43,649 nucleotides of DNA from an uncultured Rikenella sp. GTDB taxonomy: Bacteria > Bacteroidota > Bacteroidia > Bacteroidales > Rikenellaceae. The stretch spans positions 1-43,649 of the forward strand of contig NZ_CANQYJ010000004.1 in NCBI RefSeq assembly GCF_947628055.1, given 5' to 3'. The notes beneath the pieces are model-generated. The model saw only the letters and a list, made by a program, of their open reading frames with translations. It had not been told where the DNA came from and did not search any database. Shown one piece after another: positions 10,301-17,702 of this stretch. How positions within the stretch are numbered: position 1 is the stretch's first letter; each line of letters opens with the position of its first letter. The position numbers and the translations under genes were made by a program.

Positions 10301-12989
10301 GGTCTATATGGACTGGCCGGGCTACGGCGACCGGCACAACGACGGGGCGGGGGCGATGCGGCTCAGCGTGTCGCTGGACAAGAAGTCCTATCATGTGGGG
10401 GATCGGGCGACGGTGAGCTTCCCGGCGGCGAAAGGATCGCGGGCGGTCATCTCGGTCGAAAACGGGAGCCGGGTGCTGGAGACATTCCCGGTCGAGTGCG
10501 GCGGGGGGCAGGAGAAGTTCTCGTTCGAGGTGACGGCGGAGATGCAGCCGAATGTTTACCTGAATGTGACGCTGCTGCAGCCTTATGGAAAGGTGGAGAA
10601 CGATTTGCCGGTACGCTTGTACGGGATCGTGCCGCTCGCGGCGGCTTCGGCGGAGAGCCGACTGGAACCGGTGATCGACGCGCCGGCCGAGGTGCTGCCG
10701 GAGACGGAAATGACGGTGACTGTCTCGGAGCGTTCGGGGCGGGCGTGTGCCTATACGTTAGCATTGGTGGACGAGGGGCTATTGGACTTGACGCGGTTCC
10801 GCACGCCGGATCCGTGGGCTGCGTTCCATGCGCGGGTGGCGCTCGGGGTTTCGACCTGGGACATTTACAACGACGTGCTGGGGGCTTACGGCGGCCGGAT
10901 CGAGCAGATGTTCGCCATCGGGGGGGACGACGCGCTGAACCCGGCGGGGCAGGCTTCCGTGAACCGGTTCCCGCCGGTGGTCAGGTATTTAGGGGCGTTC
11001 GAGTTGGGCGGCGGACAGCGGGCGGTGCATCGGGTCAAGCTGCCGGCTTACATGGGGCGCGTACGGGTGATGGCGGTGGCGGTGGCGCAGGAGGCGGATG
11101 ACGGGAACGGAGCGTGGGGATCGGCGGAACGGTCGGTGGCGGTGCGGGCGCCGCTCATGGTATTAGGATCGGCGCCGAGGGCGGTGGCGCCGGGGGACGA
11201 GTTGGTCGTGCCGGCGACGCTGATCGCTACGCAGGAGGGGATCGGGAACGTGACGGCTTCGATTGCGGCGGACAAGGATGTGTTTACGGTGGTGGGGGCG
11301 GCCAAGCAGACGGTCTCGCTTGCTCGAAAGGGGGACAGGGTCGTGCTGTTCCGGCTCCGGGTGAAAGATGCGGTGCCGGCGGGCACGGCGGGGGGACATG
11401 TCGAGATCACGGCGACGGGGGCGGGGAAGGTTTCGCACTACGGTATGGATATTCCGGTGCGGGTGTTGGAGCTGCCGGTGACGGAAGGGCGGACTTATAC
11501 GGTGGCGGCGGGCGAAACGTGGGAGGGGACGGCGAATCTGCACGGGATGCCGGGTACGCAGCGGCTGATGCTGGAGGTCTCGTCGATGCAGCCGGTAGGG
11601 GCGGCGCAGCGGATGGAATACCTCTCGACCTATCCTTACGGGTGTGTGGAGCAGATCACGTCGGCGGCGTTCCCGCTGCTTTACCTGCCGGACCTGGCGG
11701 ATTTGTCGGCGAGCGAGCTGGCCGCGGCGCGGGCGAAGGTGAACCGGGTGCTGGACGAGTACAAACGGTATGCGACGCCGGACGGTTCGATGGGTTACTG
11801 GCCGGGGAATTCGGATCCCAGTGTGTGGGGTTCGGCCTATGCGCTGCATTTGATGACGGTGGCGGGACACAAGGGGTACACGCTGCCGACGGGGGTCTAC
11901 GAACGGCTCAAGGCGGCGGTGAGGAGTTTGGCGGTGCGGTGGAATGCCGCCCGGCAGGGCGACCTGAATCTGGTGCAGGCTTACCAGCTGTATGTGCTGG
12001 CCTTGGCGGGCGAACCGGAGATCGGGGCGATGAACCGGCTGCGGCAGAGCGGCGAGATGACGACGGAGGCGCGTTGGATGTTAGCGGCGGCTTATGCGGC
12101 GGCGGGGAGGGCCGATTTGGGACGCACCGTGGTGGCGGGCCGGACGGCAGCGGCGGATTCGATCCTGACGGGCGATGCGCTGCGGGTGCAGCGGGCGGTG
12201 ACCTACGGGTCGGTGCAGCGGGCGCAGGCGGTGCAGTTGCTGGCTTCGTCGTTGTTGGGGTTGCGGGGCGAGGCGGCGCAACTGGCGTCGCTGATTTCGC
12301 GCGAGTTGGCTTCGGACGAGTGGATGAGCACGCAGACGACGGCATGGTGCATGCTGGCGACGGGCGAATACGTGGCGCGCAGCGGTCGGGCGGCGGCGCT
12401 GGATTTCGAGTGGAGTGCGGCGGGGCGGCGCGGACAGGTGTCGGCCGATGCCGGGAAGATGCTGTGGACGGGGGGCTGGGACAATCCGGGCAGCGGAAAG
12501 ATGTCGGTGGTCAATCAGACGGCCGGAACGTTGTATGTCCGTGCGGTGGCGTCGGGGATTTCGTCGGGGCGCGATGTGGCTGCGGCTTCGGACGGGCTGG
12601 AGGTGACGGTGCGCTATACGGACGGGCACGGCCGTCCGGTCGATGCGGCTTCATTAGCGCAGGGGACGGATTTCGTGTCGGAGGTGACGGTGCGGAACAT
12701 GACGGCGGAGCCGCTGTTCGACCTGATGCTGACCGAACCGGTGGCGTCGGGCTGGGAGATCAGGCCGGACGGAGCTCCTTTGCCTTCGGGGGTGGAGTAT
12801 CGCGACCTGCGGGATGACCGGGCGGACAGCTATATCCCGCTGCTGCCGGCGGGGAGTTCCGTGGTGGTGCGCACGCGGCTGAATGCGGCCTATGCGGGGG
12901 TCTACACGCTGCCGGCGGTGCGCTGCTCGGCGATGTACGATGGTCTGGTGGCGGGCAATACGGCCTCGGGAGTCGCAAAGGTCTATTAA
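7368..12989 (+). CDS. Bacterial alpha-2-macroglobulin family protein with thioester motif
   Basis: Long ORF; MKRQGNKAVWIAACAAAVMTLAGTVSCGS signal/lipoprotein-like N-terminus, MG/BRD-like domains, thioester YGCVEQ (Cys-Val-Glu-Gln codons at 11643-11654). The listed ORF start at 7128 lies in repeat element F; ATG 7368 (or 7359) is more likely. Confidence 0.92.
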   Translation: MKRQGNKAVWIAACAAAVMTLAGTVSCGSKAKNTAGATPVEIVYNPLVESFTAGTIGRRDNVTVTLAEPVAQDARLGKYIEISPKAKGLWTISDEDARTLIFTPDPEFGRGTAYTVTIELEGLLPGNPEAREFSFSFRTLPAEASADLGSFTVEPDGTYTVEGTLYTADTEDSAQIAKMVSWDGIRQGKVHWMHSADGCSHRFVATGIEAGKSAGELTLTVKDKKAGYGKQEVLNVALPAAGGFGLHSAAYFADREKYIEVRFTGRLDPTQELDGLVWIDGINSVRQVEGNKVRVYPDASSLKEGDNGEMSVTLCVDASLRSAEGKKLGADVRQMMVLERGDPAVRFIGGGTVMPPVAALVGSDGGGRGIPFRAVGLRAVRVEVFRILENSVGQFLQENDLSDNEGGSIMRTARPVACKTIFLDGSGEQRLRKWGTYSLNLDELVKPEPGALYRISLSFDRSMAALPCIPVSERLTEQAAQAADKARFEAMEKRFDRGGYYWSGNDYDWSEYRWRDRNDPCTPSYYYNRSAQRNLLVTDLGAIAKASDEPQMLFWVHSIATAEPVEDAHVELRNFQGQRVGWGVTDGGGQVAVKYEGGRPYYAVVSKGDERTYLKVNAGSELSTSTFDVSGEQVQEGLRGFVWTERGVWRPGDTIYMNFVTAGGRLPKGHPVTVELRSPLGQLYQRRVATHAVGGIYSFVLSTDTGAPTGVWNATVTAGGATFGKRLRIETVKPNRLKIDLRFPGQYIERGRPLDADLHGEWLTGARAGGLRYVIETEFVSVRSAFENYKGYVFDNPYRSFRPENAPEITGTTDAAGDARITAVLNGGEKAGGMLLANITARLFEPSGEASVDGQTMLYSPFASYVGIHAPAGADDRLDTGRDYAFGIATVTPDGSVAGNRRVEVCVYKMEGYWWWSSDRNELARYVSDRNLTPVRRELIETSAGGKASYLLNVPKEAWGTYYVTARDVASGHEAAVAVYMDWPGYGDRHNDGAGAMRLSVSLDKKSYHVGDRATVSFPAAKGSRAVISVENGSRVLETFPVECGGGQEKFSFEVTAEMQPNVYLNVTLLQPYGKVENDLPVRLYGIVPLAAASAESRLEPVIDAPAEVLPETEMTVTVSERSGRACAYTLALVDEGLLDLTRFRTPDPWAAFHARVALGVSTWDIYNDVLGAYGGRIEQMFAIGGDDALNPAGQASVNRFPPVVRYLGAFELGGGQRAVHRVKLPAYMGRVRVMAVAVAQEADDGNGAWGSAERSVAVRAPLMVLGSAPRAVAPGDELVVPATLIATQEGIGNVTASIAADKDVFTVVGAAKQTVSLARKGDRVVLFRLRVKDAVPAGTAGGHVEITATGAGKVSHYGMDIPVRVLELPVTEGRTYTVAAGETWEGTANLHGMPGTQRLMLEVSSMQPVGAAQRMEYLSTYPYGCVEQITSAAFPLLYLPDLADLSASELAAARAKVNRVLDEYKRYATPDGSMGYWPGNSDPSVWGSAYALHLMTVAGHKGYTLPTGVYERLKAAVRSLAVRWNAARQGDLNLVQAYQLYVLALAGEPEIGAMNRLRQSGEMTTEARWMLAAAYAAAGRADLGRTVVAGRTAAADSILTGDALRVQRAVTYGSVQRAQAVQLLASSLLGLRGEAAQLASLISRELASDEWMSTQTTAWCMLATGEYVARSGRAAALDFEWSAAGRRGQVSADAGKMLWTGGWDNPGSGKMSVVNQTAGTLYVRAVASGISSGRDVAAASDGLEVTVRYTDGHGRPVDAASLAQGTDFVSEVTVRNMTAEPLFDLMLTEPVASGWEIRPDGAPLPSGVEYRDLRDDRADSYIPLLPAGSSVVVRTRLNAAYAGVYTLPAVRCSAMYDGLVAGNTASGVAKVY

Positions 12990-12990
12990 A

Positions 12991-13570
12991 TCGTTCGGTT
13001 AATCTGTTACCCTATGTTTGAGGGAATGAATGGCTGCGGTAGTCCAAGTGATGCGTAGCATCGCAAGCCTGGCGGGGGCCTTGTTGGGGCTTTTATTGGA
13101 GCTTGCCAGGACTTGTTTACACTCCCGCGCGGCCTGAGCGCAGTTCTTCTCTTTGGAGCAAGTTTTCTTGCTTCCGGCAGGCCAGTGGAACATCCGAGGG
13201 GTACGGTTCGAGTGCCGAGCGGCACTGATACCCGTCGCCCGCCCGCTTTAAAGAGAATTTCAAACGGTTTCGCTTCTGCGAAACCCGGATGAATTTCTGC
13301 GGGCGACGGGCTGAGCTTGCATCAATGTTTTTGCGTGCCGCAAGGCACTGCGGGCCGACGCCACCCCCGGCGGAGGGCCGCAATGTTCACTGCGCTCACA
13401 TGCACCTCCGCTGGCGCCGGCCCTCAAACTAAACTGTTTGCATCGATGCCAGAGGATTGCGGAGCCTAAGCAGTCAGGTAATTACAGCCCGGAAAGCCCC
13501 TATGGGCCTTTCTTTTCAAAGAAAGAACGGTCACTCACAGCAGGGTAAAGATTAAACGACCGGTCAACGA
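12991..13570. repeat. Intergenic mosaic repeat element E
   Basis: Left tcgttcggttaatctgttaccctatgtttgaggg; right end reverse-complements to cgttgaccggtcgtttaatctttaccctgctgtgagtgaccgttctttc; contains a segment inverted relative to element G (agtcctcttgcat / ggattgcggagcctaag, ggctttccgggctgtaatta). Confidence 0.7.
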
Positions 13571-13575
13571 TAGTT

Positions 13576-14361
13576 ATGCACATGATATTAACAATAATAG
13601 TAGCTGCAGGCTCCGGCACCCGCATGGGCGCCGAACAGCCTAAACAATTTTTACCCCTTAGCGGAGAGCCGATTGTGATGCGGACATTGCGGCGAATGAG
13701 CGAAGGAGTGGAAAAGTATTTAACAGATTGTTCACGGAATGTGGACGGAATAGTGGAAAACCGCATGTATGTGGATAACTGTGTTCATAAGTTAATATTA
13801 GTTTTACCTCAGGCCTATATTCCGCTGTGGCGGGAACTGTGCGAAAAACACGCATTTCACCTGCCGCACGAGATAGTTCCCGGCGGTGCGACCCGGTTCC
13901 ATTCCGTGAAAAACGGGCTGGCGGCATATCCCGATGCGGAGATCGTGTTAGTGCACGACGGCGTGCGGCCATTCGTGGACGACGCAGCGATCGCCCGGGT
14001 GATCGCCGGAGCGCATGAATACGGGGCAGCGGTTCCTGCGGTGCCGGTGGTCGATTCGCTGCGGCGGATGACAGGTTCGGACGGGGAAAGCGTGTCGGCA
14101 GACCGGTCGGCTTACCGGGCGGTGCAGACTCCGCAGGGATTTCAGGGGAATCTGCTCCGTGCGGCCTATGCCCGGCCATACGACGAGCGGTTTACGGACG
14201 ACGCGTCGGTGGTGGAGGCTTCGGGCTTGCTGCCGCGAGGAGTGGTGCTGACCGAAGGCAGCCCCGCCAATATCAAAATCACAACTCCGGTGGACTGGGC
14301 CGTGGCAGAAGTTTTGCTGAAAACAGAGTTTCCCGGCGGCGCAGAATTGCCAGTCACGTAA
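13576..14361 (+). CDS. ispD: 2-C-methyl-D-erythritol 4-phosphate cytidylyltransferase
   Basis: IIVAAGSGTRMGAEQPKQFLPL, VHDGVRPFVDD, TPQGFQ, TDDASVVEASG, NIKITTPVDWAVAE; carries an apparent ~23 aa insertion after MRTLRRMSEG. Confidence 0.9.
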   Translation: MHMILTIIVAAGSGTRMGAEQPKQFLPLSGEPIVMRTLRRMSEGVEKYLTDCSRNVDGIVENRMYVDNCVHKLILVLPQAYIPLWRELCEKHAFHLPHEIVPGGATRFHSVKNGLAAYPDAEIVLVHDGVRPFVDDAAIARVIAGAHEYGAAVPAVPVVDSLRRMTGSDGESVSADRSAYRAVQTPQGFQGNLLRAAYARPYDERFTDDASVVEASGLLPRGVVLTEGSPANIKITTPVDWAVAEVLLKTEFPGGAELPVT

Positions 14362-14547
14362 AAATCAAAATCACGACCCCGGCGGATTTGGCAATGGCAG
14401 AAGTTTTGTTGAAAACAGAGTTTCCCGGCGGCGCGAAATTGCCAGTCACGTAAAAATCAAAATCACGACCCCGGCGGACTGGGCCGTGGCAGAAGTTTTG
14501 TTGAAAACAGAGTTTCCCGGCGGCGCAGAATTGCCAGTCACGTAAAA
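14272..14547 (+). repeat. Three tandem 92-bp copies of the ispD 3' end (copy 1 coding, copies 2-3 downstream)
   Basis: atcaaaatcac... begins at 14272, 14364 and 14456; each copy ends gccagtcacgtaaaa. Confidence 0.95.
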
Positions 14548-14560
14548 AAGTTTATATTTG
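14531..14560 (+). promoter_or_regulatory. Candidate Bacteroidetes-type promoter for upp
   Basis: TTG (14531) N19 TATATTTG (14553-14560). Confidence 0.55.
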
Positions 14561-14730
14561 TAGAAAGATCGGCTTATTCCGCACGTCCGCACTCCGCACG
14601 GGAGCCGGTGAAAAGCGGCGGGCAGACCTGCGCAGGAGATGGCTCCGGCACGGCTGTTGATACGGAAATAGGCAGAACGGCATTTATCGCCCCGATGATT
14701 TTACAAACCCCGCGCTAATACCCGAAAACC

Positions 14731-15384
14731 ATGATCAAGATACTCGACCAGCAGGCCTCCATACTTTCACGCTATGTAGCGCAGATGCGCGACGAGGTGA
14801 CGCAGCGCGACCCGATGCGATTCCGGCGCAACCTGGAACGGACGGGCGAGGTGATCGCTTACGAGATCAGCAAAACGCTGAATTACAAACCTCAGACGGT
14901 AACCACGCCGCTGGGCGAGGCGGAAATGATGCTGCCAGCGGACGAAGTGGTGATCGCTTCCATTCTGCGGGCGGGGATACCGATGCACAACGGATTTCTG
15001 AACGTGTTCGACAATGCCTCGAACGCTTTCGTGTCGGCATTCCGCAAGTACAGCAAGGACGGGACGATGAAGATCGTGCTGGAACAGGTCACGACGCCGG
15101 ATCTGGAGGGCAAGGTGCTGATTATCGTCGATCCGATGCTGGCGACGGGAGCTTCGATCGAGCTGGCCTATTACGCTTTGTTAGAAAAGGGCGGGGTGCC
15201 GTCGCACACCCACCTGGCGGCAGTGATTGCGGCGACCGACGGGGTGGAATACGTGCAGAAACGGCTGCCGATGGATCATGTGACCCTTTGGACGGCGGCG
15301 GTGGACGAGGAGATGACGGTCAAGTCGTATATCGTGCCCGGGATCGGCGATCCGGGGGACCTGGCATACGGGAAGAAGTTGTAG
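14731..15384 (+). CDS. upp: Uracil phosphoribosyltransferase
   Basis: 217 aa; ILRAGIPMHNGF, VLIIVDPMLATGAS, IVPGIGDPGDLAYG. Confidence 0.92.
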   Translation: MIKILDQQASILSRYVAQMRDEVTQRDPMRFRRNLERTGEVIAYEISKTLNYKPQTVTTPLGEAEMMLPADEVVIASILRAGIPMHNGFLNVFDNASNAFVSAFRKYSKDGTMKIVLEQVTTPDLEGKVLIIVDPMLATGASIELAYYALLEKGGVPSHTHLAAVIAATDGVEYVQKRLPMDHVTLWTAAVDEEMTVKSYIVPGIGDPGDLAYGKKL

Positions 15385-15569
15385 AATTTGTCGTTTCCGG
15401 AATACAAGGGGAGCGCTTCAGACTTTCGATTCCGCGCGTTTCCTCTTTGTCCCCTTTGTTCCCGTTGCTCTTGTACGCAGCGGACGGAAACACGCGGAAC
15501 TCTTCGTCCGGTTTCATTTGTTTTGCGGGAGAAACTCCCTCATCCCTGATTTTCGATGATCGCGGCCGG

Positions 15570-16571
15570 TCATTCTTCGCCTTCCGCCGTGCGCGTCTCG
15601 TCGTTTTTGGTCATCTCCGCGACATCCAGAGGCTGCAATTCCCGAAAAGGCTGCCGCCGGTAAGGGCAGTCGCAGACCTGGCAATGCGCGCAATGCTTCT
15701 CCCGGCAGGAATCCGAATGGATCGAAACCAGCACCCGGCTTCCGAAGCCGTTCTTCAGCGTGTTTTTCAATGCTTCGGAGGCATCGTGCCCCTGCGCGAT
15801 GTTGTAGTACCACGGCAAAGTCAGATCGCAGTCCACATACAGCAGGCTGCCGTAACGGATCGCTTTCAGGTTGTGGACGTCGATCCACTCCGTCTGCCGG
15901 TGTTCCGACACTAACCTCACGATCCGCTCTAACACTTGCCGGTCGGCCTTGTCCATCAGTCCGCCGATCGTTTTGCGCAAGATTTGTATCCCCGTAATCC
16001 CGATCAGCGTTCCGAAGATCAGGGCCAGCGCACTGTCTATCCAGGGAATCCGCGTAAAATAGAGCAGCAGCAGACCCGCTACCAGCCCGACCGTCGACCA
16101 GGTGTCCGACTGGAGGTGTTTCCCGCCCGCCACCAGGGCGATGGAGTCGTATCTGCGCCCCATGCGTATGCTGTACCAGCCGGCGATCCAGTTGGCCAGT
16201 CCGGAGGCGGCGACCACGACGATGCCAACATCCAACCGCTGGGGCATGGAGGGCTCGAACAACCGCCGCACAGCCTCGATCAAGATCAGCACGCCGGCTG
16301 CCGCGATCATCAACCCCTCGGCGGAAGCGGAGATCAGCTCCGCTTTCCCGTGACCGAAAGGATGGCCCGCATCCTGCGGTTTGGCGGCCAGGTGAAGGCT
16401 GTAAAGCGTGATCAGCCCGGCCGTGACATTGACGATGCTCTCCATGGCATCGGTCAGGATACCCACCGAATCGGTGAGGAAGAATGCCAGAAATTTACCG
16501 GCCATCAGTCCGGCCGACAGGATCACCAGCCCGGCCTGGACGCGTTGTTTGACTTTGTCTGGATCGATCAT
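15570..16571 (-). CDS. Cation diffusion facilitator family transporter
   Basis: MIDPDKVKQRVQAG...DSVGILTDAMESIVNVTAG...GHPFGHGKAELISASAEG typical of CDF; C-terminal Cys-rich CREKHCAHCQVCDC. Internal Met start preferred over the ORF-track start at 16898. Confidence 0.9.
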   Translation of the reverse strand: MIDPDKVKQRVQAGLVILSAGLMAGKFLAFFLTDSVGILTDAMESIVNVTAGLITLYSLHLAAKPQDAGHPFGHGKAELISASAEGLMIAAAGVLILIEAVRRLFEPSMPQRLDVGIVVVAASGLANWIAGWYSIRMGRRYDSIALVAGGKHLQSDTWSTVGLVAGLLLLYFTRIPWIDSALALIFGTLIGITGIQILRKTIGGLMDKADRQVLERIVRLVSEHRQTEWIDVHNLKAIRYGSLLYVDCDLTLPWYYNIAQGHDASEALKNTLKNGFGSRVLVSIHSDSCREKHCAHCQVCDCPYRRQPFRELQPLDVAEMTKNDETRTAEGEE

Positions 16572-16753
16572 GCGGACAAAGATATGAAAATGTAACCTAA
16601 TCCAGGCGGCGATATGATTTCCGTGCGGACAATCCGCCGCGGCTGTACAGCTGTTTTGCTTCCCAGGAGCGGCCTCTGCCATAAAAAGATCGGCGACCGG
16701 CGCGAGCCGGAAAAGGGAAAAATGCGGATATGGTAAAGTATCGAATCGCCTTG

Positions 16754-16800
16754 CAAAAAACATTCCGGTCTTTGCACCTTCAGGGTGCAAAGACCGGAAT
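16754..16800 (-). terminator. Rho-independent terminator for the ABC cluster (minus strand)
   Basis: 17-bp perfect stem ATTCCGGTCTTTGCACC / GGTGCAAAGACCGGAAT, followed on the minus strand by gttttttgc. Confidence 0.85.
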
Positions 16801-16833
16801 TCGGCCGACTGCCATATGAAGATCGGGAGACTG

Positions 16834-17544
16834 TTACAGGTTGTTCTTGACGCTGTCCACGATCTGGCCGTCGAGCAGGTTGACGACCCGGTGGGCATAG
16901 GTCGAATCGCGCTGCGAGTGGGTCACCATGATGACAGTCGTCCCTTCGCGGTTCAGCTCCGAAAGCAGGGTCATCACCTCCTGACCGTTCTTGGTGTCGA
17001 GGTTACCGGTCGGTTCGTCGGCCAGAATCAGCTTCGGCTGCGCCACCACCGCACGCGCGATGGCCACACGCTGCTGCTGCCCCCCCGACAGCTGCTGCGG
17101 GAAGTGGCCCGCGCGATGACTGATGTTCATCCGGTTCAGGATCTCGTTCACCATCTCCTTGCGTTTCTTGGCCGGAATGCGCAGGTAGATCAGCGGCAGC
17201 TCGACATTCTCGAATACGTTCAGCTCGTCGATCAGGTTGAAGCTCTGGAACACGAAACCGATGTTCCCCTTGCGGTACAGCGTGCGTTCTTTCTCCTTGA
17301 GCGACCCCACCTCTCTGTTCAGGAGGTAGTATTTCCCTTCGGAAGGGTTGTCGAGCAGTCCGAGAATGTTCAGCAGGGTGGACTTGCCGCAGCCCGAAGG
17401 CCCCATGACGGCGACGAACTCGCTGGGGGCCACCTCCAGCGAAATGTGGTTCAGGGCGATGGTTTCGACCTCTTCCGTGCGGAAGTACTTGCTCAGATTT
17501 TCGACCCGAAGCATCGGATCGGAGGTTTGGATGGTATTTTCCAT
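16834..17544 (-). CDS. ABC transporter ATP-binding protein (MacB/LolD-type)
   Basis: Walker [10 protein letters not shown], signature [14 protein letters not shown], Walker [13 protein letters not shown]. Confidence 0.95.
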   Translation of the reverse strand: MENTIQTSDPMLRVENLSKYFRTEEVETIALNHISLEVAPSEFVAVMGPSGCGKSTLLNILGLLDNPSEGKYYLLNREVGSLKEKERTLYRKGNIGFVFQSFNLIDELNVFENVELPLIYLRIPAKKRKEMVNEILNRMNISHRAGHFPQQLSGGQQQRVAIARAVVAQPKLILADEPTGNLDTKNGQEVMTLLSELNREGTTVIMVTHSQRDSTYAHRVVNLLDGQIVDSVKNNL

Positions 17545-17589
17545 GATTCGTGTGATTTGTTTTCGGTTAATCGGTTGTTCTACTGCTAT

Positions 17590-17604
17590 GCTTAAATCGT
17601 GCCA
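17590..17604 (-). promoter_or_regulatory. Candidate sigma-54 -24/-12 promoter upstream of the ABC ATPase
   Basis: Minus strand TGGCACGATTTAAGC, with GG-N10-GC spacing. Confidence 0.7.
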
Positions 17605-17659
17605 TAGGGCACAAGAATCTGTGAATCAACGGCTAACAATTTTCCGAGATTTCTGAATA

Positions 17660-17698
17660 TGTCTAATAATTAGACATGCAGTGTCTAATTATTAGACA
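17660..17698. promoter_or_regulatory. Paired enhancer-like palindromes
   Basis: TGTCTAATAATTAGACA (17660-17676) and TGTCTAATTATTAGACA (17682-17698), 22 bp apart start to start. Confidence 0.75.
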
Positions 17699-17702
17699 AT
17701 TG

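Noticed and set aside
11114-12817. 567 aa Gly-rich plus-strand ORF and similar long frames over the alpha-2-macroglobulin gene
   Set aside because: Out-of-frame shadows of the 7368-12989 CDS.
13576-14361. Using GC skew to support an origin in ispD
   Set aside because: Coding-strand G bias dominates base composition in this window and genes switch strands repeatedly, so no reliable skew turn can be read by eye.
14272-14547. CRISPR-like array
   Set aside because: Three directly abutting 92-bp copies with no spacers; clearly a tandem duplication of the ispD 3' end.
15320-15914. ORFs on both strands between upp and the CDF transporter
   Set aside because: Largely antisense to or overlapping upp and the CDF gene; no independent evidence.
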